A DNA stretch of 64,000 bases. Origin: Chloroflexota bacterium. Lineage in GTDB: Bacteria; Chloroflexota; Dehalococcoidia; Lucifugimonadales; Lucifugimonadaceae. Made by a program: the position numbers and the translations under genes. The stretch spans positions 1-64,000 of the forward strand of contig PCAM01000003.1 in assembly GCA_002730555.1 (NCBI GenBank), read 5' to 3'. The notes below the pieces were generated by a model. That model was not told where the DNA came from and did no database searches. It saw only the letters and a program-made list of their open reading frames with translations. Below, in pieces: positions 53,479 through 60,846 of this stretch (its first letter is position 1; every line of letters starts with the position of its first letter).

Positions 53479-55182
53479 TTGGCCATCAGGGGCGGGTATC
53501 GGCCTCACATTCTGCGCGTTGACCTGGGGCAGGGAAGCATCGATCTACAAACCCTGCCGGGCGAAGAGGAATTGCGCAAGTACGTCGGCGGAACCGGGCT
53601 CGGGCTTTACACGTTGTTGAAGAACGCTCCGATGAGCGCGACGGCGACCGAACCTGAGGCTCCGCTGGTCTTTATGGTGGGACCACTGACGGGCACGCCC
53701 GCGGTGAACTCCTCCGACTGGACGACGCTCTGTTTCAACCCTCTGATTCCTCACTCCGTCGGGATTGGCCACGGTCACGGATGGTGGGGGGCGTATCTAA
53801 AGCTCGCCGGACACGAGGGCATCTTCCTCACTGGGGCCGCCGAGACGCCGAGCTACTTGTGGATCGACGACGATCAAGTTGAGCTACGCGACGCCAGCCA
53901 TCTCTGGGGGCTCGACACGAGGGAGACGGAGCGCCGTATCAAAATAGAGCTGGGTGACGAAGCCGACATCAGCGTCATCTGCATCGGCCCCGCGGGCGAG
54001 GCGCAGCTCCCGGGTTCCATGGTGAAGGCGGACCGCAACCACGGCTCGGGCAAGGGCAGCCCGGGCGCGGTTATGGGTAGCAAGAACCTGAAGGCAATCG
54101 CCGTCCGGGGAACCGGCGTCGTGCCGCTGGCGAACGCGCCCAGAGTTGTCGATCTCGCCGCGGGCTGGGAAGAAAGCCTGATCGCCGGGGGGCAGGGGCC
54201 AGCCGTCCCGTTTGCGCTCGGAGTTCAGAACGGCGAGGTGGCACGGAAGGTCCTGAACGACGCGGGGACACCGGGCGACCCGACCAGGAGGAAAAAGAAA
54301 CCCTCGTTTCAAAGTGAGTTCGCTCGCAAGTACGTGGAGGCGTGCCGGCGATGGCGTGTGACCTCCCGGCCTTCATACAACTGCAAGATTGATTGCACGT
54401 ACGAAGTTGAGATCACAGACGGGCCGATGTCGGGGTTCGTCGGGAGCCCGCGGGGGGGCGCCGAAAACACGGAAGGTATCTGCGCCATCATCGGCGTAAA
54501 TGACCCGGCCACCGCCGTGGTCATGACGGACTTCTTCGAAGGTTTGGGTGTCGAGTCCAACCAGTTCCATACCGTCATGCGGTCGATGTACGAATCGTTC
54601 GCGGACGGCTTGCTCACGCTGGAGGATACGGACGGGCTTGATCTGACATGGGGCAACTGGGAGACGGCGATGGAGTTGCTATCTAAGGCCATCCAGATGG
54701 AGGGCATCGGCGGGAGACTCGTCAATGAGACCAGGGCGCTCCCGGAGACCCTGACAGGTGAGGACGGATTACTGGAGAAGATGCGGGACAGGGTACTGGA
54801 GGTAGCGGGAGAGAGCGATTCTCGGATTCGAAAGGTGCGTGAATCGCAATACGCTACGCTGTTCTACGACTCCCTGGGTGTATGCAACTTCGGTGTGAAA
54901 GGCGTTTCAGAGTCGCTCCGCCTGACCAGCGAGTGCCTGGGCCAAACGGTTGGCTGGGACGATTTTGATTCAGATGAAGCGCTCCTCGCCGGTGAGCGCG
55001 TGATCAACCTGATGCGCCTCATATATTCGCGGCGGGGCTACCAGAATGAGATCGAATCCGACTCATCGGTCCGTTTCCACCGCTTGATGGGGTGGGATCT
55101 AAATACCGGGAACCCGACGGCCGAGACCCTGACGCGGCTCGGCATGGACGAGTTCGCTCAAAGTGGACTGGAGAGCTTTTAA
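53479..55182 (+). CDS. Divergent AOR-family protein (AOR-3) lacking one cluster cysteine
   Basis: 567 residues from TTG 53479 (AAGGAG 8 bases upstream). The N-terminal pterin domain is recognisable (VGPLTGTPAVNSSDW, KGSPGAVMGSKNLKAIAVRG). The cluster motif reads SYNCKIDC, so Cys302 and Cys306 remain but the first Cys is Ser299. The fourth, Cys469 (YDSLGVCNFG), is present. The region with the HDPR motif and following pterin/active-site residues is missing, which accounts for a length 45-65 residues below AOR-1 and AOR-2. The frame is intact and well started, so it is expressed rather than decaying. It may be a cofactor-binding or regulatory homologue. Confidence 0.87.
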   Translation: MAIRGGYRPHILRVDLGQGSIDLQTLPGEEELRKYVGGTGLGLYTLLKNAPMSATATEPEAPLVFMVGPLTGTPAVNSSDWTTLCFNPLIPHSVGIGHGHGWWGAYLKLAGHEGIFLTGAAETPSYLWIDDDQVELRDASHLWGLDTRETERRIKIELGDEADISVICIGPAGEAQLPGSMVKADRNHGSGKGSPGAVMGSKNLKAIAVRGTGVVPLANAPRVVDLAAGWEESLIAGGQGPAVPFALGVQNGEVARKVLNDAGTPGDPTRRKKKPSFQSEFARKYVEACRRWRVTSRPSYNCKIDCTYEVEITDGPMSGFVGSPRGGAENTEGICAIIGVNDPATAVVMTDFFEGLGVESNQFHTVMRSMYESFADGLLTLEDTDGLDLTWGNWETAMELLSKAIQMEGIGGRLVNETRALPETLTGEDGLLEKMRDRVLEVAGESDSRIRKVRESQYATLFYDSLGVCNFGVKGVSESLRLTSECLGQTVGWDDFDSDEALLAGERVINLMRLIYSRRGYQNEIESDSSVRFHRLMGWDLNTGNPTAETLTRLGMDEFAQSGLESF

Positions 55183-55211
55183 CCCGCAAACCTGAGGACG
55201 ACGTCCCCACT

Positions 55212-55242
55212 GACCAACATTGACGGACGATCAACGTTGGTC
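55212..55242. terminator. Hairpin downstream of AOR-3
   Basis: GACCAACATTGA (55212-55223) and TCAACGTTGGTC (55231-55242), 11 of 12 pairs, 7-base loop, 30 bases after the AOR-3 stop. No T run. A third copy of one arm lies at 55535-55547 next to the tmRNA 3' end. Confidence 0.5.
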
Positions 55243-55526
55243 TGACCTGATCCCCTTAAACGGGACCAGTCAATAACTTAGAGACTGGACGTTTCCAGAA
55301 GGGGGAATACATGCCAAGAAGAGGGCATCCGCCAGAGCAGACCCTGAACAAGTTGAGGCAGGTAGAAGTCTCGGTGGCCAACGTTCAGGGACTCACTTCT
55401 ACGCATAAGCCGTTCAAAGTGCATCGGGGCCATCGAGCCGCAACCGGCTTTCGCCAGGCTTCTGGAAACCGCCGTCACGCGGACGAGTCGATCAGCCTGC
55501 GTCCTCCTTACCGCGGACGAAGCTGA
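55243..55526 (+). mobile_element. Remnant of an IS3-type insertion sequence
   Basis: From 55243 the sequence resembles a left terminal end (TGACCTGATCCCC...GGGACCAG). An ORF at 55311-55526 starts after GGGGGAATAC with MPRRGHPPEQTLNKLRQVEV, the opening of IS3-family OrfA transposases. After about 25 residues similarity stops and the rest (71 codons in all) is unlike a transposase. No OrfB, helix-turn-helix remainder or right end is found. It is a truncated, inactive copy lying directly behind the 3' end of tmRNA. Confidence 0.6.
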
Positions 55527-55546
55527 CCGGCTCGTCAATGTTGGTC

Positions 55547-55900
55547 TGGTGGAGACGGGGGAGAGTCGAACTCCCCGTCCAGCTAGGGTTTCGCTTCGAC
55601 GTCTACAAGCTTAGTCGGCGATTTATGATCTCGCCGCCGAGTTCGCTCTCCGTCAGGCTACCTCAGCGGCCAGCCGATGATCTTAGGTCCGCACCAATCG
55701 GCGTCAGGCGGACAGCACCCCGAGTAAGCGTCGCAGCCACCGATCCCCTCAGGGTAAGAACCGGGGCTACGTGGCCGTCTTTAGGCGGCCATAGCGAGTT
55801 GTTTCTCGCCAGTTAATGTTGCGCCAGCGGATTATCGAGGAAGTTGGCGCCCTCGGCTTGCAGTCTGGCGGATACCTCTCTGTCGAAACCACGCGTCCCC
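55547..55900 (-). ncRNA. ssrA: Transfer-messenger RNA (tmRNA)
   Basis: The 5' end GGGGACGCGTGGTTTCGACA (at 55900) pairs with the 3' acceptor side CGTCTCC before ACCA (genome-encoded CCA at 55547-55549). The T arm is GGGAG-TTCGACT-CTCCC. The conserved GCAAGCCGAGG precedes the tag region. The tag ORF at 55810-55781 reads GGC GAG AAA CAA CTC GCT ATG GCC GCC then TAA, i.e. GEKQLAMAA, with the expected alanine-alanine end. About 354 bases, one piece. tmRNA rescues stalled ribosomes; its partner smpB lies 119 bases upstream on the same strand. Confidence 0.95.
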
Positions 55901-56019
55901 AGGTGCCCTTTAATCGTACCGCGAACCGGTTACGCAACGTAAGCCCGGTGTGACGTGACAGCATGCCACCGTGCCATTTGTACGGGCAGGGCAGGGGCCC
56001 CAGGTTAAAGGATCCGGGT

Positions 56020-56529
56020 TTAGCGGTTCCGGAGCCTGATCGCCCGCTGCATATCCCGCTTGTTCTCCCGGTCCCTGATCGCATGCCGTCGGTCGTACTG
56101 GCGACGCCCCTTAGCCACGGCGATCTCCACTTTGGCGTGGTGATCCTTCAAGTAGAGGCGCAGCGGCACCAATGTAGACCGCTCCCTGCCAAGTTCCAGC
56201 TCCAGCCGGCGCAACTCCCTCTTATGCAGGAGCAATTTTCGGGGCCTCAGCGTGTCGTGCTCCGAGTAGTGACTTGCACCCTTGAACTCCGCTATGTGTG
56301 CATTCATCAGCCACATCTCGCCGCCGCGGATACGGGCGTACGCCTCTGCGATGTTGACGCGGCCCTCGCGCACTGACTTGATCTCGGTCCCGCTGAGGAC
56401 TATTCCCGCTTCAAACTGGTCAAACAGGTCGTAGTTGAATCGGGCGCGACGGTTCTGCGCGATCGTTTTGTATCGCGTCCCAACATCCGTCACGGCCGTT
56501 CGCTCGCGGCCTACCGAGCGCCTGGGCAT
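56020..56529 (-). CDS. smpB: SsrA-binding protein SmpB
   Basis: 169 residues from ATG 56529 (AGGTGG upstream). IAQNRRARFNYDLFDQFEAG, LSGTEIKSVREGRVNIAEAY, MWLMNAHIAEFK and LLLHKRELRRL are family blocks. The basic tail GRRQYDRRHAIRDRENKRDM binds in the decoding centre. It starts 4 bases after the protease gene stop, and its tmRNA partner follows, so all three may be co-transcribed. Confidence 0.97.
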   Translation of the reverse strand: MPRRSVGRERTAVTDVGTRYKTIAQNRRARFNYDLFDQFEAGIVLSGTEIKSVREGRVNIAEAYARIRGGEMWLMNAHIAEFKGASHYSEHDTLRPRKLLLHKRELRRLELELGRERSTLVPLRLYLKDHHAKVEIAVAKGRRQYDRRHAIRDRENKRDMQRAIRLRNR

Positions 56530-56533
56530 GGTG

Positions 56534-57817
56534 TTAGCCCACCTGCACGATCGACAACTGGAAATTGAGCTGCTCGATCGCCGCTTCAAGCTGCAGATCA
56601 ACCTCGGCGTCAAACGGGAGTTCTATCGTCACGTCCGGCACCACGCCATCGCCCTCGATGAGCCCGCCGTTTGGCGTGTACCAGCGACCGATCGTCAGGT
56701 AGATCCCGCCGTCATCTTCCTTGAGATCACGAAGGATGTTTACAGAGCCTTTACCGAAGGTCTGCGTACCGATGATTGCGGCCCGGTCGCGATCCTGCAG
56801 GGCCGCGGCAAGCACCTCACTGCCGCTGGCGCTGAACCCGTCCACAAGCACCACGAGCGGGATGTCCAGCGCCGAGCCTCCCGGGTCGGCGGGCCAGTCA
56901 CGCCTGACGCCGCGCCCGTTGATCTCATACGTCACCAGCCCGTCGTCCAGAAACTCAGCGGCGACGTCGACGGTCGACTCCAATAGCCCGCCGGGATTGG
57001 ACCTGACGTCCAGAATAATGCCCTCGGACTTCACTTCTTTTGCATCTTCAATCACTGCCCTTAACTCCTCCGGCGTCCGCTCCGTAAACTGCGTGATCCG
57101 GATTATCGTGTAGGGCGGATCCTCCGGGTTGCCATCGCCGTCGTGCAGGTCCCGCCGGAACACGCTGGCGGTCGGAATGGTCCCGCGGATGATCGTCACG
57201 ATGATCGTATCGCTCTCTCCGAGCCTCTGTATCGTGAGATCGACGGGCGTGCCGCCTTCGCCACGAATCCGGTTCACGGCATCGATCACGCTCCAGCCTG
57301 ATGTATCGTCGCCGTCCACAGCTAGGATGATGTCGCCGGACTTGATCCCGGCGCGCTCGGCCGGAGTGTCCGGTATCGGAGCAACCACGATGATGCGCTG
57401 GCCGTCCGGGGTGTTATCTATCTGCGCGCCGATACCCTCAAAATCGCCCTGGAACGATTCTAACTGCCGCTCGAATCCCTGCGGCGTCACGTACGACGTG
57501 TACGGGTCGTCTAGCGCTTCCAGCATGCCCCGGATGGCTCCGCGCGCCAGTTCCTCCGGATCGATGTCTTCTCGTTCGACGTACTCACGAGCGATTATGG
57601 CGAAGGTCTCCCAGATCGGCTCGAGTCCGTCCGGGAGATCGCCCGGACTGTCGATCACCGGCAACGGGCTCGCAGTCGCTATCAACCGATCGCGCCCGGG
57701 CGCGTCTTCTTCAAAGAACGGTGTTCCAGATTCTTCATCGCCGCCGCCGCACGCCACGACGAGCACTATAAAAGCACCGACAATGACCGGATGCCAGCGT
57801 TTGAGACTGTTCAACAT
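56534..57817 (-). CDS. ctpA: Carboxy-terminal processing protease (S41), lipoprotein
   Basis: 427 residues from ATG 57817 (AAGG upstream). Signal with lipobox LVVACGGG. The PDZ domain (about 95-190) has GIGAQIDNTPDGQRIIVVAP and SGDIILAVDGDD. The S41 core has VVLVDGFSASGSEVLAAALQ (catalytic Ser) and GTQTFGKGSVN (catalytic Lys). Membrane-anchored on the outer face, it degrades or trims proteins at their C termini. Interestingly it precedes smpB-ssrA, whose tag marks proteins for proteolysis, although tagged cytosolic proteins are normally handled by other proteases. Confidence 0.95.
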   Translation of the reverse strand: MLNSLKRWHPVIVGAFIVLVVACGGGDEESGTPFFEEDAPGRDRLIATASPLPVIDSPGDLPDGLEPIWETFAIIAREYVEREDIDPEELARGAIRGMLEALDDPYTSYVTPQGFERQLESFQGDFEGIGAQIDNTPDGQRIIVVAPIPDTPAERAGIKSGDIILAVDGDDTSGWSVIDAVNRIRGEGGTPVDLTIQRLGESDTIIVTIIRGTIPTASVFRRDLHDGDGNPEDPPYTIIRITQFTERTPEELRAVIEDAKEVKSEGIILDVRSNPGGLLESTVDVAAEFLDDGLVTYEINGRGVRRDWPADPGGSALDIPLVVLVDGFSASGSEVLAAALQDRDRAAIIGTQTFGKGSVNILRDLKEDDGGIYLTIGRWYTPNGGLIEGDGVVPDVTIELPFDAEVDLQLEAAIEQLNFQLSIVQVG

Positions 57818-58300
57818 GACCTTCGATTTTACCTTGTTGACCCGCCGGTAAGTCGCGCTGGCGGGCGGCAACAAAAAGGCCGACGGCACGGGGCCGCCGA
57901 CGATTCATTGGAGCGTAGCACGACGCCACGGGCACGCGAGGCGGGTTGGCATTGCATTGCACGTCCATCAGATGCGCCGCTCACACAGGGCGATATATCA
58001 CGCCGGGGTTTCGGGTTCAGACGGGGACAATATTGACGCCCTGGAGAAGATTGGTGGGGCGGGACATGATCACCTCTCAAAGGGTAGGCAGGCGGTTGGG
58101 CGTGGTTTACATAACCATCGGAACTGTTACTTTGTAATTGACATAACTACTATAGTGCGACGTTATTGCAATCGTGACCAAACACCTGCCCTGCCTTCCA
58201 CACATCACTCCCGGGATGATCCCGGGCTCGTGGTGACGCGGCGTACAATCCCGGCGGCTCCGGCTTTAAATAATGTCACCCCGGTTTTCTAGGATCATCG
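57818..58300. other. Divergent intergenic region, no gene seen
   Basis: 483 bases between ctpA and the DapA-like gene, with no frame of coding appearance. An AT-rich patch around 58120-58170 contains a TATAGT box (58151 region) after GTAATTGACAT and is the likely promoter zone for the DapA-like gene. A near-perfect palindrome lies at 58210-58226. Confidence 0.5.
58210..58226. promoter_or_regulatory. 17-bp palindrome upstream of the DapA-like gene
   Basis: CCCGGGAT-G-ATCCCGGG, perfect 8-bp arms around one base, 74 bases before the start codon at 58301 and downstream of the AT-rich promoter-like patch. Symmetry and position suit a repressor operator. No regulator gene is adjacent. Confidence 0.4.
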
Positions 58301-59224
58301 ATGCCCGTTCCGACCACCGATCCGATCATCGTCGCTCCCACCAACATGCCGTTCCGGGAGGACGAGTCTCTTGATCTGGACGCCCTCGCGCGAAATGTCG
58401 ACAAGTTTTGCGGCACGGCCCTTTCGGGATTCGTTGTTGGTAGTTACGGCGGCGAAGAGTTCCATATGGGCGAGCCGGAGAAGGTTTCTGCCCTCAAGAC
58501 AGTGGTCGATGCCCACGCAGGCCGAAAGTTCGTCATCGCCGGGATTGATGCGCTATCGCCGACCGAGGCCGTCCGTCTGGCGAACCTCTACGCAGAGTCA
58601 GGCGCGGATATCGTGCGGGTCCGTATCCCTCCGAGAGCTGGAGACGGGGGCAGCCAGGCACCGATTCAGGATTATTACGAGCAGGTAACTGTGGGCAGCC
58701 CGGTACCGGTGATCGTTATTCATCAGCCCAAAACGGCGATGGGCGTCGATGTGACCCCGGAGGAGCTGGCTGACATCACGGCCCTCGACAACGTTTTCGC
58801 ATACATCATGTCGCTGAACTACAGGTATGAATGCAGGATGTCGCCGTTCGTAAACAGCGCCGTGAAGTTCTGGACCTGCAACGGGACTCTTCTCATGCCG
58901 GGAGGGATCATCGGCGCGGTTGGCGCCTGCCTGTTGTTCGGCAACTGGGGTCCGCATATCGCCAGGGACATCATCCAGGCCTGTCTTGATGGCCGATACG
59001 CCGAAGCCCGGGCGATTCAGGGCCGCATCAACCACATGGACTACCTGGGTATGGCCTGGGGAGTCGGCGTCCAGAAGACTGGCCTGAACCTGCTGGGCTA
59101 CGAAGGCACGGTGCCCAGACTCCCGAATCTGCCTCTAAACGACTCGCAGACCGCCGAGGTGCGTAAGGCCCTCATCGAGGCGCAGATACTGAGTTCGGAC
59201 GGGACACCATTTCCGCAGGTTTAG
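58301..59224 (+). CDS. DapA-family (N-acetylneuraminate lyase superfamily) protein lacking the Schiff-base lysine
   Basis: 307 residues with the DapA-type barrel: GFVVGSYGGEEFHMG at the substrate-phosphate loop position (family GTTGE), IPPRAGDG, VIVIHQPKTAMGVDVTPEEL and LLMPGGIIGAVGACLLFGNW. Where the family has the Schiff-base Lys (GIK), this protein reads AYIM with Met170; where it has the catalytic Tyr (YNxP), it reads IHQP with Ile140. It therefore cannot use the standard aldolase chemistry. The frame is intact. It may have a different activity or be a binding protein. Its position opposite ctpA gives no pathway hint; the dap genes downstream are on the other strand. Confidence 0.85.
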   Translation: MPVPTTDPIIVAPTNMPFREDESLDLDALARNVDKFCGTALSGFVVGSYGGEEFHMGEPEKVSALKTVVDAHAGRKFVIAGIDALSPTEAVRLANLYAESGADIVRVRIPPRAGDGGSQAPIQDYYEQVTVGSPVPVIVIHQPKTAMGVDVTPEELADITALDNVFAYIMSLNYRYECRMSPFVNSAVKFWTCNGTLLMPGGIIGAVGACLLFGNWGPHIARDIIQACLDGRYAEARAIQGRINHMDYLGMAWGVGVQKTGLNLLGYEGTVPRLPNLPLNDSQTAEVRKALIEAQILSSDGTPFPQV

Positions 59225-59267
59225 GGGGTTTCTGACCGCCTCACATCACCTTAAAAAGGACCGAAAA

Positions 59268-59557
59268 ATGCGCTCACTGGGATTTGCTGAAGTCGCTATC
59301 GTCGCCCATGACTTCGCCCACTCTGTTGGGTTCCAAGTCGACCTTTTCGGATACACGACGGCACAGTTCGACACCTACACGCCCGCATGGCGGCGGCCGC
59401 ATCATTCGGGTCGGCTGGATCATTTCCTTGGGCTGTGGGAGCCGGGCGTCTGGTCCAGCGACTACCTTCGAGGTTCGTACGGGACTACTTCGGCACTAAC
59501 ATCGGGCAGGCTCACCTGGTGATGACCATCGCCCAGGACGAGATTCAGCCCCACGAG
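59268..59557 (+). pseudogene. Frameshifted gene of unknown family
   Basis: AAGGA 8 bases before ATG 59268 starts a protein-like frame (MRSLGFAEVAIVAHDFAHSV, then WRRPHHSGRLDHFLGLWEPG) that ends at a TGA at 59520-59522. Near 59485 a second frame takes over with protein-like sequence (VRDYFGTNIGQAHLVMTIAQ, then DEIQPHE), running into the 3' end of hflX. A single-base change would join them. The opening faintly recalls the vicinal-oxygen-chelate fold (xVAIVAHDF...GF...LFGY), but I cannot name it. A 3' truncation by hflX is also likely. Confidence 0.45.
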
Positions 59558-60814
59558 CTAACCGACCGCCGCCGACACCTGCTCTGCCCGCTGCGCCGCT
59601 TCCTTCAGCTCTTCATCGATAGCGCTTCGTAGCCGTTCGACGCCCCAGCCTCTGGTCGCTGACGCTAGCACCACCTGCGAGATTTCACCTCTCAGGCCAC
59701 CACCGAGATCTGACGGATTTAGTCCGGCCGGTCCGGGGCCCGAACCGATTGCGTCTGGCTCTCCGATGCCGCCGGCCAGGTCACTGGCCAGGTCTGCGCC
59801 CGGTTGAACGGGCTCCTCTTCGGTGAGCAGGTCCATCTTGTTGAACACCAGTATCCGTGGCACGTGCGACAGATCCATGTCGTCCAGGATCTTGTCCACC
59901 ACATCGATCTGCCGCTCGGCGTACTCGGAGTTGGCGTCCACGACGTGCACCAGCACATCCGCCTCCTCCAGCTCCTCGAGCGTGGCGCCAAACGACTCCA
60001 CGACGATCGGCGGCAGCTTGTAGATGAAGCCAACCGTGTCCGAGATCGTCGCCGGAGCCCCGGAAGGCAGGTGAACCTGCCGGGTCGTCGTATCCAGGGT
60101 CGAGAACAGCTGGTTGCGCTCCATCACCTCAGACGAAGTCAGTTTGTTGAAGAGAGCGCTCTTGCCGGCGTTCGTGTAACCAACAAACGCGGCGACACCT
60201 AGATCAGAACGACGACGGTTATTGCGCTGGCCCTCCCGGCGCAGTCGAACCTTTTTGAGCTGCTTCTTGATGCGGGTAATCTTGTTGCGGACCAGACGGC
60301 GGTCGGTCTCGATTTGCGTCTCACCGGGACCACGGGTTCCGATCCCACCACCGAGTCGTTCAAGGTGAGACCACTGCCCCGCCAGTCGTGGCAGTAGGTA
60401 TTCGCTCTGCGCCAGTTCGATCTGCAACTTGCCCTCTGCGGACTGCGCGCGACGGGCGAACACGTCCAGGATGAGCGTGCTGCGGTCGATAACCTTGACC
60501 TTGAGATCGTCCTCGAGACGAAGTTGCTGAGACGGCTTGAGTTCATCGTCGAAAATAACGGTGTCGGCGTGCTCATCACGCAACGCCGCCCTGAGATCAT
60601 GGATCTTGCCCTTGCCGATATAGGTCGGCGAGTACTTGTTGAGTGTCTGGGACGCCCGTCCCACGACCTCTGCGCCACACGCCTCGGCAAGGGCCGCAAG
60701 CTCATCAAGCGAGTCTTCGACCGGCCAGAGCGATTTTTCTCTGCGGACCTGTGCGCTTACAACGAAGACGCGCTCCTGGCGCCTTGACGTCCTAACTCTT
60801 GAGGATTTGGGCAA
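59558..60814 (-). CDS. hflX: GTPase HflX
   Basis: 418 residues from TTG 60814. N-terminal domain with NKYSPTYIGKGKIHDLRAAL and VIFDDELKPSQQLRLE; linker GGGIGTRGPGETQIETDRR; GTPase domain with G1 GYTNAGKSALFN, G3 DTVGFI, G4 NKMD. A Gly/Pro/Asp-rich insertion of about 45 residues (QPGADLASDLAGGIGEPDA onward) follows the G4 motif and is not common in HflX. HflX binds the 50S subunit and splits stalled ribosomes. Last gene of the miaA-dapF-dapL-hflX run, 32 bases after dapL. Confidence 0.95.
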   Translation of the reverse strand: MPKSSRVRTSRRQERVFVVSAQVRREKSLWPVEDSLDELAALAEACGAEVVGRASQTLNKYSPTYIGKGKIHDLRAALRDEHADTVIFDDELKPSQQLRLEDDLKVKVIDRSTLILDVFARRAQSAEGKLQIELAQSEYLLPRLAGQWSHLERLGGGIGTRGPGETQIETDRRLVRNKITRIKKQLKKVRLRREGQRNNRRRSDLGVAAFVGYTNAGKSALFNKLTSSEVMERNQLFSTLDTTTRQVHLPSGAPATISDTVGFIYKLPPIVVESFGATLEELEEADVLVHVVDANSEYAERQIDVVDKILDDMDLSHVPRILVFNKMDLLTEEEPVQPGADLASDLAGGIGEPDAIGSGPGPAGLNPSDLGGGLRGEISQVVLASATRGWGVERLRSAIDEELKEAAQRAEQVSAAVG

Positions 60815-60846
60815 GCTGTACCGGCTACTCCAGACCTTCTGGGGCT

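Noticed and set aside
55781-55870. Alternative tmRNA tag beginning GCC AAC TTC (ANFLDNPLAQH)
   Set aside because: It would begin inside the stem that follows GCCGAGG and ends without the Ala-Ala type terminus; the later frame GEKQLAMAA fits the position and ending of known tags.
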